A stretch of 64,000 bases of DNA, taken from positions 228,523 through 292,522 of the forward strand of contig NZ_JAIWNA010000009.1 of assembly GCF_020216065.1 (NCBI RefSeq), read 5' to 3'. The notes beneath the pieces are model-generated. The model worked only from the letters and a program-made list of their open reading frames with translations, ran no database searches and was not told the DNA's origin. The stretch comes from Nocardia rosealba (lineage in GTDB: Bacteria > Actinomycetota > Actinomycetes > Mycobacteriales > Mycobacteriaceae). Made by a program: the position numbers and the translations under genes. Positions 60,072 to 64,000 of this stretch are shown in pieces. How positions within the stretch are numbered: the first letter of the stretch is position 1; every line of letters begins with the position of its first letter.

Positions 60072-60518
60072 ATGTCAAGGTCTACGCTGCTGAAACTCCT
60101 GGTCCAGGCCACCGATGCCTACGAACGGGAACTCGACAACGCCCTGCGCGCAACCCTCGGCACGGAACTGCGACCCGCGCACTACGCGGTCTTTCGCTAT
60201 CTGGCGCCGAACGGCTCGCGAGTGACCGCCCTGGCCGAGTCGGCCGGGATGACCCAGCAGTCGATGGGGGAGCTGGTCACTCACCTCGAGCGTTGCGGTC
60301 ATGTCGAGCGCGTCGCTGATCCCGCCGACAAACGCGCACGTCTGATCGTGCCGACGGCGAAGGGTCGCGATGCCCTTGCTGTGGCCGCGCGCGAGATCCG
60401 GCGTATCGAGGCCGCGATCGCGGGCGAACTCGGCGCGGACTCGCTCGGCGATGTCCGCGCGGCCCTGGCCCGGATTCCCGATGTGGTCGCGAGTCTGTCC
60501 GCAGTCGCCGACAGGTGA
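60072..60518 (+). CDS. MarR-family transcriptional regulator
   Basis: 148 residues with a winged helix at about 35-100 (LRPAHYAVFRYL..., SRVTALAESAGMTQQSMGELVTHLE, VERVADPADKRARL). Probably a repressor that senses a small aromatic or phenolic ligand and controls itself and the divergent cupin gene through the 60051-60071 palindrome. ATG at 60072 has only AAAGG within the palindrome as a ribosome site. Next gene is bioA, 59 bp away, but bioA has its own promoter. Confidence 0.88.
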   Translation: MSRSTLLKLLVQATDAYERELDNALRATLGTELRPAHYAVFRYLAPNGSRVTALAESAGMTQQSMGELVTHLERCGHVERVADPADKRARLIVPTAKGRDALAVAAREIRRIEAAIAGELGADSLGDVRAALARIPDVVASLSAVADR

Positions 60519-60537
60519 TAACTTGAACAGCGTTCAA
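60517..60537 (+). promoter_or_regulatory. bioA promoter with BioQ-like operator
   Basis: TTGAAC-AGC-GTTCAA (60523-60537) is a perfect palindrome that fits the TGAAC-N3-GTTCA type of operator bound by BioQ (TetR) in corynebacteria and mycobacteria. A GATAAC/TAACTT -10 candidate (60517-60524) abuts it, so binding would cover the transcription start. BioQ itself is not in this window. Confidence 0.8.
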
Positions 60538-60577
60538 GGCCGTCGCAGGCGGCACCGGGCAACGACGAGGACACGCT

Positions 60578-61855
60578 GTGGACCTGACCCCCGAGCAGAT
60601 CACCGCCCTGGACGCCGACCACGTCTGGCACCCCTACGGCGGTTTCCCGGCTACCACCGAACCGCTGGTGGTGACGAGCGCGGCGGGCACCCGGCTCACC
60701 CTGGCCGACGGTCGTGAACTCGTCGACGGAATGAGTTCCTGGTGGGCGGCCGTGCACGGCTACCGGCATCCCGTGCTCGACGAAGCTCTCTTCGCGCAGT
60801 CGCAGCGGATGAGTCACGTGATGTTCGGTGGGCTCACCCACGAACCCGCCGCCAGCCTCGCGCAGCTACTCGTCGAGATCACTCCCGCAGGCCTGGACAA
60901 GGTGTTCCTCTGCGACTCCGGCTCGGTGTCGGTGGAAGTGGCCGCGAAGATGTGCCTGCAGTACTGGCGGGCACTCGGCCGTCCGGCCAAGAACCGCCTG
61001 CTCACGTGGCGAGGCGGCTATCACGGCGACACCTTCACGCCGATGAGCGTCTGCGATCCCGAGGGCGGCATGCACACGCTGTGGACCGATGTCCTCACCG
61101 ATCAGGTCTTCGTGCCCGCCCCGCCTCGCGAATTCACCCAGGACTACGTCGCCGAACTCGAACACGCGATCCACACCCATCGCGACGAGGTGGCCGCCGT
61201 CATCATCGAGCCCGTTGTGCAGGGCGCGGGCGGCATGCGCTGGCACGATCCGCGCTACCTCACCGAGCTGCGCCGCATCTGCGACGCGAACGACGTGCTG
61301 CTCGTCTTCGACGAGATCGCCACAGGCTTCGGCCGCACCGGCGCGCTGTTCGCCGCCGACCACGCCGGGGTCGCGCCGGACGTCATGTGTGTGGGCAAGG
61401 CGCTGACCGGCGGCTATCTCACCCTCGCCGCCGCGCTGTGCACCACTCGAATCGCTGAAACCATCAGCGCCGCGCACGGCGGTCTGATGCACGGGCCGAC
61501 CTTCATGGGCAACCCGCTGGCGTGCGCGGTCGCGGTGGCCTCGATCGAACTGCTGCGCTCGCGTGATTGGCGCGGTGAGGTCGCACGGATCGAAAGCGAG
61601 CTGCGCGAAGGTCTCGCGCCGGTCGCCGACCTGCCGGGGGTAGTCGACGTGCGTGTGCTCGGGGCGATCGGCGTCGTCGAACTCGCCGAACCCGTCGACA
61701 TGCGCGCAGCCACCGATGCCGCTGTCGACGCCGGTGCTTGGCTGCGTCCATTCCGCAATCTCGTCTACACCATGCCGCCGTTCATCAGCAGTTCCGCCGA
61801 TATCGCCGCCATCACCGGCGCCGTGCACGCCGCTGTGAAAGCCTCGCTCCGATGA
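60578..61855 (+). CDS. bioA: Adenosylmethionine--8-amino-7-oxononanoate aminotransferase
   Basis: Transfers the SAM amino group to KAPA to form DAPA in biotin synthesis. 425 residues, class III PLP aminotransferase: SSWWAAVHGYRHP (substrate site), the DSGSVSVEVAAK cofactor phosphate loop, FDEIATGFGRTG, and the Schiff-base lysine in CVGKALTGGYL. GTG at 60578 with GAGGA upstream. Stop codon overlaps a possible early bioF start (ATGA at 61852). First gene of bioA-bioF-bioD, matching Rv1568-Rv1570. Confidence 0.96.
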   Translation: MDLTPEQITALDADHVWHPYGGFPATTEPLVVTSAAGTRLTLADGRELVDGMSSWWAAVHGYRHPVLDEALFAQSQRMSHVMFGGLTHEPAASLAQLLVEITPAGLDKVFLCDSGSVSVEVAAKMCLQYWRALGRPAKNRLLTWRGGYHGDTFTPMSVCDPEGGMHTLWTDVLTDQVFVPAPPREFTQDYVAELEHAIHTHRDEVAAVIIEPVVQGAGGMRWHDPRYLTELRRICDANDVLLVFDEIATGFGRTGALFAADHAGVAPDVMCVGKALTGGYLTLAAALCTTRIAETISAAHGGLMHGPTFMGNPLACAVAVASIELLRSRDWRGEVARIESELREGLAPVADLPGVVDVRVLGAIGVVELAEPVDMRAATDAAVDAGAWLRPFRNLVYTMPPFISSSADIAAITGAVHAAVKASLR

Positions 61856-61861
61856 CCGGCC

Positions 61862-61882
61862 TGAACGGTGTTCAAGTATCCT
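61862..61882 (+). promoter_or_regulatory. Second BioQ-like operator and bioF promoter
   Basis: TGAAC-GGT-GTTCA (61862-61874) matches the bioA operator, and a TATCCT -10 candidate follows at 61877-61882. So bioF and bioD probably have an internal repressed promoter in addition to read-through from bioA. Confidence 0.75.
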
Positions 61883-61890
61883 CCTCGACT

Positions 61891-63042
61891 GTGACTACGG
61901 ACCCGTTGAGCTGGCTGGACGAACGCGCCACCGCGCGCACCGCCGCCGGGCTGCGCAGGCACCTGCGCGTGCGCGAACCCGAGCAGGCGAGCATCGACCT
62001 CGCCTCCAACGACTACCTCGGCCTGGTACGCCACCCGGAAGTGATCGAGGGCGCGATCGCCGCGGTCCGCCGTTGGGGTGCGGGTTCCACCGGTTCGCGG
62101 CTGGTCACCGGAACCACCGCCGAACACGAGCTCCTGGAAACCGAACTGGCCGAATTCGTCGGCGCTGAAACAGGATTGGTCTTCGCCTCCGGATACGCCG
62201 CCAACCTGGGTGTGGTCACCGCCCTGGCCGGGCGCGACAGCTTCGTCGTCTCCGACGCGGGCAGCCACGCCTCCCTCGTCGATGCGTGCAGGCTCTCGCG
62301 TGCCCGGATCGCCGTCGCACCGCACCGCGATGTCGCCGCCGTCGACCGGCTGCTGGCCGAGCGCGTCGAGGAGCGGGCGCTCGTCCTCACCGACTCGGTC
62401 TTCAGCGCCGACGGCGACCTCGCGCCGCTGGCCGACCTGCACCGGGTCACCCGGGCCAACGGTGCGGTCCTCGTCGTAGACGAAGCCCACGGACTCGGCG
62501 TCCGCGGTGCCGGGGGCAGGGGATTGGTGCACGAGCTGGGCTTGGCGGGGCAGCCCGACCTCGTCATCACCGCCACCCTGTCGAAGGCGTTCGCCGCCCA
62601 AGGCGGAGTAGTGCTCGCCGACAACAGGATCCGTGCCCATCTCATCGATGCCGCCCGCACCTTCATCTTCGACACCGGCCTGGCACCCGCCGCCGTCGGC
62701 GCTGCCCGCGCGGCCCTGTCACTGCTGCGCCGCGACCCGGCCATGGCCACCCGTGTCCTGGAACGCGCGGCGGACATCGCCCACGTCGCGGGCGTGCCCG
62801 AACCGACCTCGGCTGTGGTCTCGGTCGTTCTCGGCGACGCCCAACGCGCCTTCGACGCCGCTCAGGCGTGCCGAGCGCGCGGGCTCGAAGTCGGTTGCTT
62901 CCGTCCACCGTCGGTCCCCGAGGGAACCTCGCGTCTTCGCCTCACCGCCCGCGCCGACCTCACCGCCACCGAACTGGACACCATCGCCGAGGTGCTCGGC
63001 GCGGTACTGGCCGAGGCCCGTGGGGACGCGCTGGTCGTCTGA
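61891..63042 (+). CDS. bioF: 8-amino-7-oxononanoate synthase
   Basis: Condenses pimeloyl-ACP/CoA with L-alanine to KAPA. 383 residues of the alpha-oxoamine synthase family: LASNDYLGL, GSTGSRLVTG, VDEAHGLGVRG, and Schiff-base lysine in TLSKAFAAQGG. GTG at 61891 is chosen because a TATCCT hexamer and a BioQ-like operator lie just upstream (8 nt, leaderless); a longer start at ATG 61852 overlapping the bioA stop is possible and would give 396 residues. Confidence 0.94.
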   Translation: MTTDPLSWLDERATARTAAGLRRHLRVREPEQASIDLASNDYLGLVRHPEVIEGAIAAVRRWGAGSTGSRLVTGTTAEHELLETELAEFVGAETGLVFASGYAANLGVVTALAGRDSFVVSDAGSHASLVDACRLSRARIAVAPHRDVAAVDRLLAERVEERALVLTDSVFSADGDLAPLADLHRVTRANGAVLVVDEAHGLGVRGAGGRGLVHELGLAGQPDLVITATLSKAFAAQGGVVLADNRIRAHLIDAARTFIFDTGLAPAAVGAARAALSLLRRDPAMATRVLERAADIAHVAGVPEPTSAVVSVVLGDAQRAFDAAQACRARGLEVGCFRPPSVPEGTSRLRLTARADLTATELDTIAEVLGAVLAEARGDALVV

Positions 63043-63115
63043 CACGGTCGCGCGCCCGAACCTGGGCAGGTAGGGAACGGATCGGTGATGAACCGAGGAA
63101 TGGTGAGGTAGCGAG

Positions 63116-63790
63116 ATGGGTGTTCTTCTGGTCAGCGGTACGTCGACCGATGTCGGCAAAACCGTCGCGACCGCCGCGCTGGCCGCGGCCGCCCGGGCCG
63201 AAGGCCGCACGGTCGCGGTCTGCAAACCGGCCCAGACCGGCATAGCGCCCGGTGAACCCGGCGACCTCGCCGACATCACCCGCCTGACCGGCGTCACCCG
63301 CACCCTCGAGCTGGCCCGCTACCCGGAACCGCTCGCCCCCGACACCGCCGCCCGCCGGGCAGGCATGCCCTTGCTGACGCTCGCGGAGACGGTCGCAGGT
63401 ATCGAGACACTCGCCGACGCCGACCTGGTGCTCGTCGAAGGGGCGGGCGGGCTGCTGGTCCGGATGGGGGAGTTCACCCTGCTCGACCTCGCCGAGAAAC
63501 TCGGCGCCCCCATTCTGGTCGTGGCTGCCGCCGGCCTGGGCACGCTCAATCACAGCGAACTCACCACAAGAACCCTTGCTGCCGCGGGAGTGCGCTGCGC
63601 CGGACTCGTCATCGGCGCCTGGCCCGATGAACCCGACCTCGCTTCCGAGTGCAATCGCCACGATCTGCCTCGGATCACCGGAACACCGTTGCTCGGCGTC
63701 ATACCCGCAGGGGTGGGACGGTGGGACCGCGACCGGTTCACCGGTGCCGCTCCGGGCTGGTTCGACCAAGATCTGAAAAACCTCCTCTGA
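63116..63790 (+). CDS. bioD: Dethiobiotin synthetase
   Basis: Closes the ureido ring of DAPA with CO2 and ATP to make dethiobiotin. 224 residues; P-loop SGTSTDVGKT with G8-T16, KPAQTG, and the VEGAGGLLV substrate motif. The start ATG at 63116 has GAGGTAGCGAG upstream. 73 bp after bioF. Biotin synthase (bioB) is not in the window and should follow. Confidence 0.95.
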   Translation: MGVLLVSGTSTDVGKTVATAALAAAARAEGRTVAVCKPAQTGIAPGEPGDLADITRLTGVTRTLELARYPEPLAPDTAARRAGMPLLTLAETVAGIETLADADLVLVEGAGGLLVRMGEFTLLDLAEKLGAPILVVAAAGLGTLNHSELTTRTLAAAGVRCAGLVIGAWPDEPDLASECNRHDLPRITGTPLLGVIPAGVGRWDRDRFTGAAPGWFDQDLKNLL

Positions 63791-64000
63791 CCAGCCGATT
63801 TGACTTCGTGTTTGGCGGCACGTAACTTAGTTCGAGTCAGAGCGACACGGACACCGACTCAGCCCCGCTGAGACACGAGGTAGTACGATGAGCGCCTGAC
63901 TGATTGCGTGTTCAGGGCTTGACCGGATTTGCGTCCGGTGGGTTGCTTGGACTACAGTACGAACCCTTGCCGCACCGAAACCTCGACTGATCGTCGGGTC
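63791..64000. other. Region after bioD, no gene supported
   Basis: 210 bp without a credible coding region up to the window edge. It contains a hairpin (63922-63927 with 63934-63939) and a three-codon open frame ATG-AGC-GCC-TGA at 63887-63898 preceded by GAGGT. A GTTCA half-site near 63910 recalls the BioQ operator. This is probably the leader of the next biotin gene, but that gene is outside the window. Confidence 0.4.

Noticed and set aside
63791..64000. Start of bioB
   Set aside because: No reading frame with the radical-SAM CxxxCxxC motif is visible up to the window edge; the gene must lie beyond it if it follows.

Overview
The window is about 64 kb of very GC-rich chromosomal DNA from a mycolic-acid actinobacterium, most likely Nocardia or a close relative. 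The evidence is the content: Wag31/DivIVA with SepF and YggT, a translational T-box before a eukaryote-type ileS, an Emb arabinosyltransferase, an MTB12/CFP2-like lipoprotein, DnaE1, DinX-type polymerase IV, F420-type enzymes, the GlgX/TreX-TreY-TreZ trehalose enzymes and bioA-bioF-bioD. From ileS onward the core gene order follows, from memory, the Mycobacterium tuberculosis series Rv1536 (ileS), dinX, lspA, rluD-type synthase, dnaE1, Rv1558-ilvA, treZ/Y/X, bioA/F/D. The first 3.4 kb matches a different block (Rv2149c to Rv2145c), so two ancestral blocks meet between wag31 and ileS. I saw no tRNA or rRNA gene, insertion sequence, prophage or CRISPR array.

Layout. 0-3.4 kb: cell-division and septum cluster (pgeF end, yggS, sepF, yggT, wag31, small membrane protein). 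3.4-13.4 kb: T-box and ileS, galU, dinB, MTB12-like lipoprotein, orphan Emb. 13.4-15.9 kb: a degenerate repeat array, an ADP-ribosylglycohydrolase flanked by related repeat copies, and rarD. 15.9-23.4 kb: CtpE-type P-ATPase, phzF, the lspA-rluD-membrane protein operon and two exported (lipo)proteins. 23.4-26.9 kb: a 32-bp tandem repeat, LLM oxidoreductase, VOC protein, Rieske protein, and a Fic protein behind a perfect AT-rich palindrome. 26.9-37.1 kb: an acetate module (DUF485-symporter-acs-LON domain) and a LytS/LytTR two-component locus with a second SSS symporter, with a GNAT and a NUDIX gene between kinase and regulator. 37.4-43.3 kb: dnaE, an alpha/beta-hydrolase remnant, a large membrane protein. 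43.5-59.4 kb: the trehalose genes, with treZ on the opposite strand from treX-treY and about 9.6 kb away, and between them a serine hydrolase, an MFS/TetR pair, ilvA, an Rv1558-like protein and a LuxR-family ATPase regulator with its divergent neighbours. 59.5-64 kb: a divergent cupin/MarR pair and bioA-bioF-bioD with two BioQ-like operators.

The genes work together in a few modules: septum and polar growth (sepF, yggT, wag31); lipoprotein maturation (lspA) near several exported proteins; acetate uptake and activation (DUF485, symporter, acs); conversion of glycogen/maltooligosaccharide to trehalose (treX, treY, treZ); and late biotin synthesis under apparent repressor control. Cis-regulation is unusually legible: a T-box, five or more palindromic operators next to the genes they probably control, and about ten genes whose start codon lies 6-8 nt after a TANNNT hexamer, as expected for leaderless transcripts. 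I found no clearly undescribed multi-gene system. The best leads are the Fic-winged-helix gene with its own palindrome, the repeat family around the ADP-ribosylglycohydrolase, and an inferred 11-kb inversion that split treXYZ.
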